Origin: Panonychus citri
Lineage: Eukaryota; Arthropoda; Arachnida; Trombidiformes; Tetranychidae
Reading direction: 5' to 3'
Length of the DNA stretch: 64,000 nucleotides
Assembly (NCBI RefSeq): GCF_014898815.1
Contig: NW_026515545.1
Location: forward strand, 1,922,001 to 1,986,000
The notes beneath the pieces were generated by a model that saw only the letters and a program-made list of their open reading frames with translations, searched no databases and was not told the origin of the DNA. Positions 1 through 14,477 of the stretch are shown piece by piece (within the stretch, counting starts at the first letter, position 1; the number at the start of each line of letters is the position of its first letter). Made by a program: the position numbers and the translations under genes.

Positions 1-490
1 ATTCAACGATACATTCGACATCCTTTAATTGACCCATGTCGAATTTCCCTTCAGCAAATACCCCTTTGTATTTTGTCAGCAGCTTCAGCATAGCGGGATT
101 GATACTATCAGCATGTACCTGATCAGCAGCAACTAATTTGGTTTTTAGGTCCAAATAAAAGTTATCATTCAGCTTCAGCGGTAGAGGAATCAGTTTGATG
201 GTTGTTGGTTCAACAGGAGCAGCAAGAGTTTGTTTGATTTGGTAATCAGCATGATGAGATTGAATGCAGAAATCCAATATTTGTCCTCAAACTAATTGTA
301 TCGGAAACCAGCTGATTCGAAGAGCTTGATCAAAGTCTTCGATTGTAACATTCGTTTTCAAACCAATAAAGGTTTTCAATCGAGGTCGATAAATTTGTTT
401 CGGGTAGTAGTGTTGATCAGCTGGAGATGAGATGGGTTCATCTTGAGTGAAAGAGGTTTGATTACCTTGATAGTATTGATCATCAGCCAT
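1..490 (-). pseudogene. Ty3/gypsy-like retrotransposon pol fragment, interrupted, runs off left edge
   Basis: On the minus strand a reading frame begins at an ATG at 490 and runs to the window edge, with one in-frame TGA at 287-289. The part after the stop (286 to 1) includes Pro-Val-Glu-Pro, then about 45 residues, then a segment reading LLTKYKGVFAEGKFDMG. That is the kind of linker seen just before the reverse transcriptase of Ty3/gypsy Pol proteins ('kY..vFa.gkfDiG'). The reverse transcriptase itself would lie outside the window. The first 67 codons are not recognisable. The stop suggests a decayed copy, although a gag/pol boundary cannot be excluded. Family assignment rests on the linker motif only. 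Confidence 0.5.
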
Positions 491-1874
491 GTTTACTAAT
501 AATCCAATCTGTTTACCTTCAATTAATCTACTGATTCCTTTAATAATCAAAAGTAACCAGTAGAGAAAATCCAGTAAACAGAAATGAACAAAAGTAACCA
601 TATCAGCAAAAGATTATCACCGACAGATGATAATCCTGTCGACTTATAAGGTGGGACAGCAGCAGCAACAGTAACAGCTAGAAATTCAGCAATGGAAACG
701 ATTAGTTTAATTTTCCAAATATGAATTCCAAATTAATTCACTTCCTTGGAAATAAACCAAATCGATTCCTGAAATTAAATTAATTAACTAAATCAACTTG
801 ATTTAAAATTAAAACAAATTAACTTTATTAAATTAAATTAAAATCAAACATAATTATTAAATTGAACCTTCACCATCAAAAGCTAATGATTGATTGATCT
901 TGTTGTTGTTGTTGTTGTTTATCATCATCATCAACAATGAAAAAAATTAATAAAAATGATTATTGTTGTAAATCAACAATCAACAATTAAATCAAATGTT
1001 GTTTTCAAAAACAACCGCAACAATGAGCGACATCAAAATTTACAACAATTAATTATTTACCAAAATTAAATGTAGGGGAAAAGTAGGAGGCAGAGAAAAA
1101 GAAAAATGAAGAAAAAGAAAGAGAAATGAAAGAGAAAAAGAAAGAGAAATTAAATCAAGGGAAAGAGAAAAAGAAAGAGAAATTAGAATCCCTTTGATTT
1201 TCTTTCTCTCATCTCTTCATTACATTACATACATACAAATACTTATCACTCTGATTTTTGTATCTTATTTACTGATAACATGAAAGTGTATCGAGATTCA
1301 GTTTTTCAATCAAAGATTTAACTTGATTATGATCGATTGGCCTTCTAATTGTTATCATAAGGCAATAACGGGATAGGCAAGGAAAAAAAAGAATCACAAA
1401 TTATCAGGTTAATCTACTGATGGGTGTTAATATGATGATGAGGATGCTAAGAAAAGTGAAAGGTTTTCCTTTGAAAGGTGATGGAGAAAAAAAAGTTCAA
1501 TTGATAAATGACTTCTGAACAATTGTAGAAACAATTGTAATCTTTATTACAATCAACTTCAATTATATACCAATGATGTTGATAATGATGATGATAGAAA
1601 AATGCTTCGGATTTGCTGAGCTGAATTTTTTTCTTCTTCTGCCATTTCATTTCATGTGATCCATGAAAAATGGCATTTCATTCAGTTACTTTTCTGTCTG
1701 TGGCCTGTTAATCTTATCCATGTGTATCTAATATAGTTCAATAGTGAAAGTTCAATATCATGAAACATGATTATGATGAAAAGGTCAGATTATTGCTTAG
1801 TAAATTGTAGTTAGTCCCAAAAAGAATCAAGAACATTATTATCAATTGATTTACTTCCAGTCAATGAGTTTTGT

Positions 1875-1877
<3 letters not shown>

Positions 1878-1938
<61 letters not shown>
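1878..1938. repeat. (CT)n microsatellite
   Basis: An uninterrupted TC/CT dinucleotide tract of about 61 bases, one of the longest in the window. Confidence 0.95.
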
Positions 1939-1940
<2 letters not shown>

Positions 1941-4900
1941 TTCCATCATCATGTAATAATAATATCGAAAAAGTTGATTTTTGTTTTATCTGGAATAGAA
2001 ATGGAAATGATATTATCACCAAATTACATAATTCGACACGAATATTTTCAAAATAAGATCAAAATAAAGTTCTAACCAATATATCTATTAATATCTGAAC
2101 TGAACATGATGATCGAAAGTTAAATCATCATTATCTCAATCTAATCATGACTCCTAATGGGTTAATAATCTTGAAACTATTACTATTATGATGTTGAAGG
2201 AAAAATGTTTTTTTTTCCTGTTTTGTGAATGATAATCACAGGATAACAAATGATAATAATGATAATATCATCAAGAATTAACCATTTAACTAATATTATA
2301 TATTAGGAATGCTAAAGATTATTCTGATAATAGTGATAACAATTAATTAACTGTTGATTTTTTTGCTTCTCCTTCCCTGTTAGCCTTATGTATAAACTTT
2401 TTTGTTTGAAAAGGTTTTGTGGCTCATAATAGTAATTGAACATTAGGTAAACGTATCGCTCATTTAAGCTCAATTAATAATATGAAAAGGTTACGGAAAC
2501 AAATGAAAGTTATTCAATCAATTATTTGAATCACGTTTTCTGAATGATAAAAGATGAATATCATCATTATAATAATATTATTATCATCATTTGATATTCC
2601 TTGCAACTTATGAACCTCGTATTAATGTTGATAAATGAGTTAGAATAGGGAAGAGTGGGGATGAGGGTGGATTCTAGAAGTGTTTCCCGAATAGAAGATG
2701 ATGATGAGTGAGAGAGGGAGATTGAGATTGAGGGAGAGTGAATGAGGTGCAGGGCGATGATGATGATGAAAGAGAGGTTGGAACAATCAATGGAAAAGTT
2801 TTTATTCTGTTTGGGATATTATTGTTACAGGGAAACAATAAGGATGAGGATGAGGAGGTTATCATGATAATGATGATGAAATTAGCTGAGCCAATGGTTA
2901 GGATAAATAAGAATAGTGTATCAAAAGAATGTGTTTAAGGATGAGGATGGAGATTTTTTTTCTTCCATTCTTATTGTTACCGTTATTCATTTCTATTGTG
3001 ATGATAAATACTTAATATTATTCAGGTTAAATTTCTGAGCCATATGAATGCTTGGAAATGATAAGATGGCGATGATGAGGATGGAGAATAATTTTTTGTT
3101 CTGTTTTCTTTGGCTTCTTTCACTTATCATCATGGAACATTTTTTTTTTCTTCTTCCTGTTGACTGTTTTTCCATAGTTATAATAATAATTGTCAGGCCA
3201 ATTGGGTTCGATTATTGTTCTAATAAATTCGTGGGATAGTTTATTGCTCTGTTTTATCATTTGATTTGCTGGACATTTTGGTTTCTTTCAGAATGCTTAG
3301 AATGCTAAACATTCACATTCATTTTCTTTCGCTGTGATATAATCTAAGTGGCGATAAAAACGATTCATAATTTGAAGGAAAGTTTCAGATTTTCAGTTGT
3401 GATAATTATCATGGTTCCTTCACATGGTCACATCAATGTTCTAGAACCGAATGAACTTGTCAATCTTTGGAATAGCTTCAGGTATAAGTTAACTCTCTCT
3501 CTCTCTCTCTCTTGAAAATATCATTTTTATGGATATTCAATTTCCGTTCTTGAACCAGAATTTGCATGATAAAAGTTACGAATAAAATGTTTCATTTGAT
3601 AGAATTGAAAAGAAAAATGTTCTGAGGTAAATATTATGTTAACATGATTAAAATATTCAAATTGAATTAGTATATGAGAGAAATGTTGATCTTATTTAAT
3701 CAGCTGAATGAAAATTTCAATATAAATCAGCTAATTCATCTTAATGAAACAAATAAAAGTTCTGGGGAAAAATATGCAATGATGATGATGAAAATTTGAA
3801 GATAATTTCTTTGAAATTGAGACAATTTCAATATATATTATCTAACATTGAGATTAGATAATAAAATAAACTGAAATAATGATTGTTATATAACAAGAAA
3901 AGTCCATAGGGAAGTGAAGTTGAAATTGAAGTCAATGTTAATTATATTCATTACATCAAATTCAACGTTATAAAGATATAACTTTTTTTCTTGGTCAAGT
4001 TAATTTCAACCACTCCCAGTTTATCATCACCATCATATTATTATCAATGGTCACCTCCCTGTTGATCAATTAAGAGTAAAAGATAACGGTATCTGAATAA
4101 CATGTAAGTTAAAATGCTCACCAAGAAAAGGATGATAACAATGTTATCAACTTTATCTGAATTACAATTATCTTGAGAGATATTCAAAGATTAGAAACAC
4201 TTGATATCACCAGGAAACTGAACATATATTTCATGGAGAGAGAGAGAGAAAAGTTCTGAGCTTGAAATTTTCGTAAAACTTTACCTGAACTTTTGCTTAA
4301 TTTTCATGGTCTTTTCTTCAGATTCTTTAACATTGTTCAGAATAGTTTATTGATATTTTTACTGTTTTTCCATCAAATTTTCATTTCCTCATCAGAAGTT
4401 ATGAAATCGAAACATTGATTTACTTTAATTCAGTCTCAATGCAATTAACTTGGTAACTATAAATGAGAGAGAGAGAGAGAAACATTTATTCATTCATTTG
4501 ATTTCTTTTTGTTAACTCTTAATGGGCTCAGGGAATGTTTCATGAAAATAACATAGAATTAGTTTCAGAATAAAAATCAGAACCATTATTATCATCATCT
4601 GCATCTCAACATTTCCTTGTCAATCAATCAAAAAGTTCTTGGTATCATAATGGTAAAACATTTTATCTTCTTCCATTCATCTTGTGAATAATATTCATGA
4701 TTGTGATTCTTCATGACTGAAACCTCACTTGACCATCATCATAATCATCATCATCATCATTTAGCTTTACTGTCGATTGGTCAGCGAAGGGCTGCTTAAA
4801 GCAGAAGAGAAGCCAACAAGAAATCATTAGAATATTCAAAATCCTATGGATATTTTACAATTCATTTATCATGGAAGAAGAAGAAAAAAAAATCTTTTCC

Positions 4901-7900
4901 TCCATAAGAGCTAATCAAATACACAGAATAAGAAAGAGATAATTCTCATTTTGTAGATGACCATTGGTAAGACAAATGTTCAATGGATAATAGAAAATAT
5001 TTGTTTACCTTGATCACAGTTTACCTGATAGAAAAATGAAAGAAAAGTCATCAATTATATTGATCTTCCAATGAATTTGATGTATTTAGAATTTATCACT
5101 TTAAGATGATCCTCTCTTTAAAACCATCGAATCGTTTAACCATCAACAACAAATAAAACCCACAAGATGAATACTAAAGATTAATGATAATCAGAAAAGG
5201 TAAACCTAATGGTCATCATTTCATATAAAATATAACCAAATTATCATCTAAAGGCGATTCCATGATAATTATTAATAGAAGACGAAAAAGCAAAGCCCAT
5301 TCACCAAGATTATTAGGATATTTGAAAAAGTTTCGAGTCTTTTTTTTTCATCCACTTCCTTCATTGTAAACCAAATTATCGTCCTAATCATCATTATCTT
5401 CATAATCATGATACTTTTGTATTGTTATCATGATTGTTTCTCTCTCTCTCTCACTATTTTCTTGATTAAAAAGCTTAAATTGAGATAAAAGTTAAAGTTG
5501 TTAGGCCAACAACTATTTAAGATCCACTGAATTTAGTAGGAAGACTCAAGTTGAAAGTAAATTACTCAGTAAATAATATCTTCTAATCAGAGGGAAGTGG
5601 TTACTTAAATGAAGATGAGGATGATCATGATCATGATGATTAAGAGGAAGAGGAAACACCAAAGGTAATAGTTAGAAGTTGATGGTTAAAGTAACAAAAT
5701 GTAATCAATGTTGAAGGCACGCATACGATGAGCATTTATATTTATATTATATTAGTTAACTTAATAAATATGATCATTGAGAAATAAACAAGAAAAAATT
5801 AACCATATCCAAGTTCAACTTGAACCCAACAGATTAGGATAAAGAGGATTTGAAAAAACTTTACGAATTTAAGGATTTGGATTTGATTCCATATGATTAA
5901 TTGTTTTGATTAACAGTTTGATTAACTTTCCTCTATTCTACTCTGTGATTTAATATTAAAGTTAATCTTTAATCTCAGGGTGAAAATTGATCAAGATAAA
6001 TGTTACATTCACATGGATTTGACTTGTTATCATGATTATGATAAAAGTAAACGATAATAACGGTAAAACTTATATTCACTAAAAGATTAAGGTGATTACC
6101 TATTATTTTGTTTTTCTCGGTTCATTGTGACAAAAATTGTTCAATATTATCATGATTATCCTTACCAATCATATTAATTATCATCATATTGCCAATAAAT
6201 TGACTCATTCTTTCAACTAATAACCTTAAAAAAGTTTTTCGTTTTCTCTTTAGCTTTTCAAACAATTGAAACTTAGTCTTTTTCCCACTCACACTTTTCA
6301 ATGCTCATTTCAAGACTCTCATGTTGTCAATTGTTTTCATGATAACGATTCTTAAATGTTGTCATTTATTAAAAACTTTACCATCATCATTGTAAAGATT
6401 AAGGTAACATTTATCTTGGAAGTTTATTATTACTCTTGGTGAGTCTTATATACATTAAGATTGTTTTCCTGTGGATAAAATTAAGTCGATTTTTTTTCTC
6501 TCTCTCATTCTCTCCCATGTTCTAACCTTTTCCACCCTCTCCATTATCCTGTTTTATTCTGTTGAACATTCTGATTGACTCTATACAAACTTTAACCCTA
6601 ATCCAATCTCGATATTTCAATAGGGAAATGATATAATGTTTTTCATGGGGAAAATGTTACAGAGGAAAATGTTTAGAGAAATATTTCCCTCTTAGTTTTA
6701 AGTGAACTTACACTCCAATCTGTTCATCCATTTAACTCCCAGAATCGACAGATTTTTATCATCTTTAAGTCTTTTCATCATCCTCATCCTCATCCTCATC
6801 TTCATCTTCATCTTTTAACCTTATTCTTTGTTCATCATCTTATAATCTTTCTCTCTCTCTCTCTCCCTCGGAAACACCAAAGTTACTTTAAGAATTTTAT
6901 TTCCTTGTTTCTCATTCTATGTGAATGTATTTCCAATCCACAAATTCAGGGGGAAACTCTGAATATCTACAGACTAGAACTTTCCTTCCCTCGGTCTCAT
7001 GTTAATCTACTTCTTTTCCACCATAATCACCATCTTATTAAGGAATGAGCTCAATGAATATATATTGTATTCTGGTGGACTGAATAAGATGCTATTCAAG
7101 GTGATGATATAATAATATCAATAATGCTACAGGTTAGTTCAATTAGTGATTAGGATACTCAGGGTATTGATTTATTGTCAATATCCGATGATAAGTTTTA
7201 TTGATTTTCCATTCAATGGTATATATAATATGATACTCAAGCAGATAAATTGAAAGTGTGAACGATTTTCATGGTGTGTGAGTTGATGAAACTTTCTCCC
7301 TATCGATAATTAATGAAGATTATTCAATCAATTCAAGTTGATAGAACTTGAAATTGGTATTGAGAAAAAAAAATCTCCAACAAGGAATAATTTTCTTCTT
7401 TCCCCATGTTCTAATTATCTTATGATTTAGGTTTTTCAATGAGAATTGAATTTGTAATTGTTAAAGATTAACCAAGTTAATTGGGTACCTTGTTAATTGT
7501 TAACTAACTGTTAACCTTAAACTACTATTAAGACAATAATGGCTGAAGGAAATAAGTACGATGATTAAGGTTATTATTATCACAATGATACAGAACTTGG
7601 AGAGAGTGGAAGAGAGAGAGAGAGAGAGAGAGATGAGGATGAGGATGAGGATGAGGATGAGGAGACAGTGGAAGGAGAGTTTATTTTAATTAAAATCAGC
7701 AAAGAGACGATGGATGAGTGAGGGTGGAAAAAAATTCCAGGGAGAGAGGAGCATCTTCTTGGAAGATTTCAAGACTAATCCATTCAATTATCACTTTTTA
7801 TATTCTCATGTAACATAAGAGAGACTTTTTTTTTCTTCATTCGAATCTTTTGAACATTCTTATATATACTGAGAAGATGGTGGTGATGATGATGAGAAGA

Positions 7901-9912
7901 GAAAAAATAGTTCCTCATCCTTTTATCTTCCTTACCCTTTCTCTTCATCTTCTCTTTCATCCTCATCCTTATCATCATCAAATTGAATACCATTTACCTC
8001 ATCAGATGAATAAGCTGATTCTCAACATTCACAGGGAATTTTTTTCTTCTTCTAACAAAATTTAATTAACAGTCACTTAATTATCTTCTGATAAGTTTTT
8101 TCTTCTCTCTTATCATCATTATCATCTTTAAGTATCTTCTCTGTTAATAACTTATTGGTTTCTCATCTTCATCGCAATTCATAACATCTAACAAAAAGTA
8201 ACTTGATTCAGTTAAAGAAAACGTGAGATTTGAGTTAACATTTCATCATTTTCATAATTAGGCCAATTGTGAATTTGATAATTGTATATAAATTTCCGTG
8301 TTATTAACGAGTGACAAATGAAACCAATTATAATCAGTTAATTACAATTAACAAAATGAAGAGAATTTCAATTTTGATTATAAGTTTCCAATTGAAATCG
8401 TTCTGTTATTTGCTTTCCATGGGATTCCAGGTGAAAAATATAATACCCATGGAGTGAAAAGTTATCACAGATGAAATAATCATGAAAACATGAAATTCAA
8501 TATCGATAATAATTTATTGGTAAAAATTATTCACAGAAATAACTTTTTTAGCTCTCACTTTTTTCACCACTGTCACTCAAAAACAAAGTTCAGTGGAAAG
8601 ATTCAGTTCATGGTTATTATTAATAATGATATTATATCAATATCATGATAATAAAGTTATCATGGTGAATGGGGAGAGAGAGAGAGAGCCGAGTATCCTG
8701 AATGAATCAAAAGATAGATGAAAATGAATTTTCTATTAATATAATAATAATAATAGTAAAAGGAATTGATTATGATAATGTTATTAAATTGTTGTTCAAA
8801 AAGAACAAAAAAAATGAAATGAATTCAATTGAACACAGAAATATTATCATCTTGTGAATATCACATTATCATGATGGAAATAATTTTCTCATGAAATAAG
8901 TTTTCCTCTTTCCAATTGAGTTGGAATAATTTTTCTTTCGCATTCTGATTAAATGGTGGCTTCATTTTTATGCTTAACTTTGCACAATTAACTTAATATT
9001 GTTTGTTCAAGTTAATTAAATGATAATTCATCTCTGTCAATTTGTTGCCTTCTCCATTTGGTCAAAAGTTATTGCAGTTTTCTTGCTGAAGATGAACATC
9101 TTAAAGTTGATGAGATAAGATGAATAGTCCCCATGGTGGTTTTCATGGTGATTGAATTGATACAATGAATAGTGGCCAGTTAATAGGATAATTAGTGTCA
9201 AATGAAATAATTAGTGGTTCCAAAAGGTTAGCATGTGCAATATCAATGGATTAGAAAACATGATCTGTAACAGATTAACAAGAAATTAAATTAGTTAACA
9301 AGTTTAATTGGATCTGATCAGAGATGAATTATCAAAGTTCTGGGAAAAATAATTCGATTCACTTTTTTCCCCCTGGATGACATTGTGACTTTTTCTGTTT
9401 GAAGTCGAGCAAAGTGAAAAGAATACCATTAATTTCAAATGAAATATCATGAAGTGGGAAAAATAGGGGGAGAAAAGTTCTGAGTGTATTCTGATTCATT
9501 TGACATTCTCAATTCAAAAAGAATTAGAATTTGATAAGAAAAAAAAATGTTGAAGGTAATTAGAGTTTTTAACTGAGAGATATTTTTATCATATGTACCG
9601 TTGATTGACATTTCCTATGTTTACCAAAAGGATTGTTCAATGTTGACATGATGATAAGTTGATATTTCATATAATTCGTTCATGGGTGTTGGAGGTTTAG
9701 ATAAAGTTATGCAAAGATATTATGATGATGATGACAAAGGAAAAGGTTCTCATTTAATACTGAAGAAATCTTATCATTTTCTTTTCTTCATAAACTCCCT
9801 CATCAGCATCTTCATCTTTTCAACTCATTCTCACCCTCATACAAAGTCATTCAAGATCTTTTCGGTGTAATTGTGACATATCATCAGCTCAATTCTGATT
9901 TGATATCATGAT

Positions 9913-9915
<3 letters not shown>

Positions 9916-9948
<33 letters not shown>
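9916..9948. repeat. (GA)n microsatellite
   Basis: An uninterrupted GA tract of about 33 bases in the gene-poor left part. Confidence 0.95.
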
Positions 9949-9952
<4 letters not shown>

Positions 9953-10497
9953 TCTCTTTTAACATATTAAATTGAACATCTTCATCATATGATCACAAAA
10001 TTATAAGTTCTGTCTGAATATTCACCATGAAATGAATGATAGACTTGACATAGTAAAAAGAAGAGGAAAACTTATGGAATCAAATTATTCGCATCAAATA
10101 AATCGGAGAGAAAATGTTGAAATAGTAACAATCAGATAGAAATCAGTGAATCAGAGAGATGAATAAATTCAAGCTCATTGAATACACAAAATTCAACTCA
10201 TCAAATTCATCCGACTAAACTCGTACCTTAATTCATATAACCAGCAATTAGTAAATCTCCTATTTGATTATCATTAATGTTCATCAACAACGAGGAGCAA
10301 AAAAAAATCTAAACACTAGCCTGGAAAGATCAACACATTAAGATAATATTCAAAAAAAGTTCTAAACTATGATAATAACTTATGTTAATATTGAGAATTA
10401 AATAAGCTTACATTGAACTTTTAAATTGTTATTAGTTAAGCACATTTTCCTTGTATATAAAAAAGTTATTGAATATTCCCATAGGGTTTGTTACAAT

Positions 10498-13400
10498 TTA
10501 TTCTGATACTTTGAGTATTTCAATTCCAACTCCAGTGATTATCACAAAACGATCAGGCCTGAAAACAAGATGAAAGAGGAAAAAAAGAAACCAGAATTAA
10601 CATTGGATAGAAAAATAGTTGAAAAATAAATAAGAAAAAAAAGTTTATCATAAATTATCTCAGATTATGTTATCATTTTCCTTTTCGTATTCAGGTTGAT
10701 GAAATCTCTTCATGATTATCTAATGATAATTCAATTATAACATGTATTTAATATTTTCTCTCAATCAGGATGAGAAAAAAAAATTATATCAAATTGAATA
10801 ATTATATATATATGATAGATGTTCAATGCTTACTTGACATAGAGTATAGTTGAAGATGAAATGTCAGCAACAGAGATTAAGCGAGATAAAATTGGATGAA
10901 TTGTTATATCATTCGCATCAGAATTTACTGAATAGCTCCATATAGCGATCTTCTGGTCAATTGAACATGTGAGAAGTGATACATCATCGAAAATTGACAC
11001 AACTAGATTAGTGAAAATCGAAAAAGAAAGAAAAAAGTTAGAATATTCGACTAAAGAAAAAAAAATAGCAAAATAAAGAGAGATATTCAATTCGATTGAT
11101 TTAATGATTACCTGATATTTGTGAACAATGAATGGTACCAACTCTTTTTTGGACAATTAACTCAATATACCCACCAACCAATCTAATTAGGGATGCAGTT
11201 AGTACTGCATCATCACCAGAGGAAACAATTAGCCAAATATCATCTTGAATATGGGGAAATTGAAAACAAAATGTTAAAACTGTGGACAATTAAAGTTAAT
11301 TTTGTGTGATTTTATATGATTTACCTTTGATTAATTTTGAATCAATACAATTGATTCCTGCTTCATGAGAGGATAAGCTATTTTTTTGTTTAAACCTTGA
11401 AATGTTTAATTGTTCAATTTGAGATTCAAGAGTTTCAACATTGTTGATTTTTTTCACTTGATTGTTGATTATCCAAAATCTTAGGTCACCATCATTTGAT
11501 CCAGTAATTAGAGTATCATTGATACGATGTAAAGCCAATGGACAATAATTGCAAACTTTGATCTCTTTAAACGGGCTCAAACTGTTTTCAATTAATGAGA
11601 ACATTTTGATAAATGAATCTGAACTGGTCACTGAGATTAAATAGCCACCCGATGATTGTGATTCCACAATGTTAATTGTTAAATAACGGGATATTGGGTC
11701 ATTGTTTTTCTCTAAGGCTGAACGTAAATGTTGTCCTCTATTTTTATCGTCCACAAGATTATTGTAAACTTGAACAATAACCATTCGTTGTCCTTTACGA
11801 ATTGTTATTGACCAAACAATTAACTGAGATTGTCCACCAGCAGATACCATGAGTACAGATCCATCGGGCTTTTTGATTGCGGCCAAGGCTCGAACTGCAC
11901 TTATATGACCTTTACAATTATCGGTGTTTTTTAAATGCCCAGTGACAGAATTGAATTGACTTAAAACTATATTACAATCTTCACCTCCAGTGGCAATGAT
12001 AGCCACAGGCTCGTCATAATCAATCAAGCAGCTACAGTTAATTTTACTCGAATGAAATTTGGACTTAATGTAAGGATTTGCCATGTCCAGTGGTGTAAAT
12101 AGACGGGAAATAAAGTGTAGATCAGATTTACTATAATAGGAGAAATTAAGTGAATCATTGACAATCTTAAAATCCCAAATACGATGACCACCTCCACAAT
12201 TAACTGTCCACAAGCGAGATGAATCAACTTTCCTCCAAACGACAAAATTATCAGATGAAAAACCAACAAGAGTAAGTTCATGATCAGAGTCAAATGAAAT
12301 CCTTTCAATCCAATCAAAATCGTTTTCTATTTAACAAAGTAAACAATAAAATTAGTTAATCATTTTCATATTAATAAATCAAAATTGTAATAGAAAACAA
12401 AAACTTACTTATTGGGACTAAACGGAGTTTGGTTAATGTTTCACCATTCCAAAGATATTCAATTACTTTTCCATCTCTACCACTAGAGAAAAGGGTCTTC
12501 CTGAATTCAGGGTGAAATTTCAGATCAGTAATACCATGCTTATCATGAACTGCTCGGAGTGACTGGATTGATGTTATTTGTTTATTTGAGAAAACGGAAA
12601 GATTACCACTGGCATCTCCGACAATTAAACGATAGTTGTCAAATAGAGCACAATTAACCCAACGATGTCTACATGGGTTCATTTCATAATCATTAACCAT
12701 TGCTTGATTATACCATAATTTGATTGAACCATTAAGCCCAGAAGTGAGTAAAATTTATTATTTATAAGGAGACATGATAAAATTTTACCATCATGAGCTT
12801 GGAATGAATATTTTTCAACCATAGAGGGTAAGGTAATTGCTTTAACAATACCAAATCTATTGGCACAATAAAATGTATTCTGATCACTTAGACAGCCAAC
12901 ACAATAAGATTCAAAAGTTTCACTTAAATATATTGATCGGTCCATGATGATTGTACCATTGTTAACATGGAGAATTGAACATTGCCCATTGTCGGTTACA
13001 CAGAGTAAATTGGGATCGGTGGATGAAGATGAATTCAGGTAAGAGATGAATTTTGGTAAAGATGATAAACAATTACCTGAAATCCGTTCAGATTGAGCTA
13101 ATTTACCTTTAAGAGAAAACCTTTTTACACTTGTATCATTGGATCCAACATATACGGCTCCTTGTTTGGGCGAAGTGGCAAGACACCATAGCGATGATCC
13201 ATCGGAATTATTTGTTTTGTACATTAAAGCTCCAGAATAAAATGACCAGATACAAATCTCTTCATTTTCACCGCAACTAATTAGATAACCATCCAGTGTT
13301 GTTAAGGAAAATATTCTCGCAGTGTGACTATAAAGTTGATGGAGAAGGATAAATTTACTTGAAGCCCATGAAGATGCATCACCAATTAAACAATTTAAAT

Positions 13401-14171
13401 GGGACCAAACGTTTATACACCGATCATCTGAGGCAGTGAACAAAGTGTTAGATGAATAATCGTATTCAATTGCAAAAACAGCGCCTTCATGGTGATTAAG
13501 TGTGGAAATTATGTTGGTCGATCCATTTTTGTAACACCAGATTGATGTTGTTTTAAAAGGTGTTCCAGAGGCAATAAAAATATTCTCAGAAGAATCAATT
13601 GACAAAATTCGAGCAGAGTAAATGATACACTGGACAGGAGATGAAATTTTCTCTGAAATCTTCCAAGTTTCCATATCAACTGTTACAAATGAATTATCAG
13701 ATAGAACAGCGAAAATAACATCATGGTGAAGTTTGATTGTTGTTATCCATTTCTCCAAGAAAATTAATTCGTTAACAAATTCTAAACTGACTGAATTTCG
13801 GATAAATACGTCTTTTATCACTTGGAGAACAACTAAATAACGATTACCACTAACGATCACAAATAGATCATCATCAATAGATCTGGTTTGTATTCCATGG
13901 ATAGAGAATGGACTAAATAATCGTTTACTTGCAAGAGATTTCCATGGTTTCTCAAGCTCACCAATAGGCCATAATTCAAGTTTATTTCCCGACCCTAATG
14001 AAAAAAAAAACAAAATAAATCAAATTAAATCAAAAATCAACCAAAAAGTAAAAACTAAATTGTGAAAATTAATCAAACCAACTTACCGGTAAACAAATAA
14101 TCATCATGTATATGTAAGGCTGTAATTGGAGCCCAACAATCAACATAATTAAGTTTCAAAGCTAAAGCCAT
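10498..14171 (-). CDS. WDR6: WDR6-like WD40 protein (tRNA wobble 2'-O-methylation partner), with one frameshift
   Basis: I read six exons on the minus strand: 14171-14087, 13994-12409, 12326-11325, 11279-11112, 11002-10834 and 10558-10498. All have GT-AG introns and consistent phases, giving about 1,020 residues (human WDR6 has about 1,120). WD40-type repeats run throughout, for example GH/WD pairs around 13470-13400 and 12520-12440. Family landmarks are the start 'P-I-T-A-L' with G-x-G-x-L, 'LYSHTARIFSL' (about 13,310), 'GGGHRIWDF' (about 12,180) and 'GHISAVRALA' (about 11,900). In other animals WDR6 partners FTSJ1 in ribose methylation of tRNA position 34, in the cytosol. The open frame breaks near 12,747, where a 2-nt gain or 1-nt loss is needed to continue. 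No GT-AG intron can explain this. It could be a sequencing indel or a damaged allele; the clean exons on both sides argue for a recent event. It shares its promoter with TRMT10C. Confidence 0.85.
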
Positions 14172-14477
14172 TTTAAACAGAATAAAAAAAAACGATCACA
14201 ACTAATCAAGTTAAATCGGCGAGAACAATTAACAGTTTGAATTAAAGAGAAACAAAATTGAAAAAGAAAATATGGAAACCACGTGATCGAAGAAAAGATT
14301 CTCATTGGTTGATAGAAAAACATGTGATCGATTTTCACTTTTTCTAAATGTAAACATTAGATTTTCATCTAAATTTAATCTTAATTAGTTTAATTATCTT
14401 TTAGTTTATTAACAAAGTTTAAACTATTCTTTGAATACATTATCACAATCTAATTAAAACTCTCCACAAGTGAAACA
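14172..14477. promoter_or_regulatory. Bidirectional promoter of WDR6 and TRMT10C
   Basis: Only 306 bp separate the two divergent start codons. Near the middle sits a palindromic E-box CACGTG at 14280-14285. Its flank (CACGTGATCGA) is repeated almost exactly as CATGTGATCGA at 14321-14331. An inverted CCAAT box (ATTGG, 14304-14308) lies between the two. There is no TATA box close to either gene, as expected for housekeeping divergent promoters. Function is inferred from position and motifs. Confidence 0.6.

Larger units (their letters stand above)
602..10497. other. Long gene-poor AT-rich stretch
   Basis: No coding exon could be supported here. Open frames of 60-70 codons all cover microsatellites or simple ATC/GAT repeats. 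The region holds a (CT)n tract at 1878-1938, shorter (CT)n/(GA)n tracts near 3491, 4239, 4465, 5439, 6851, 7612, 8673 and 9916, purine-rich DNA at 1085-1180, and repeated GATGAT/CATCAT runs. It may be intergenic, or the intron of a gene whose exons lie elsewhere. Confidence 0.5.

Noticed and set aside
1871..2056. 61-codon frame beginning with Leu-Ser repeats
   Set aside because: The frame is the translation of the (CT)n microsatellite plus random AT-rich sequence.
12740..12800. An intron explaining the WDR6 break
   Set aside because: The GTAAAA at the end of 'AHDG' has no AG acceptor before the resumed WD repeat, and the bases between encode conserved repeat residues.
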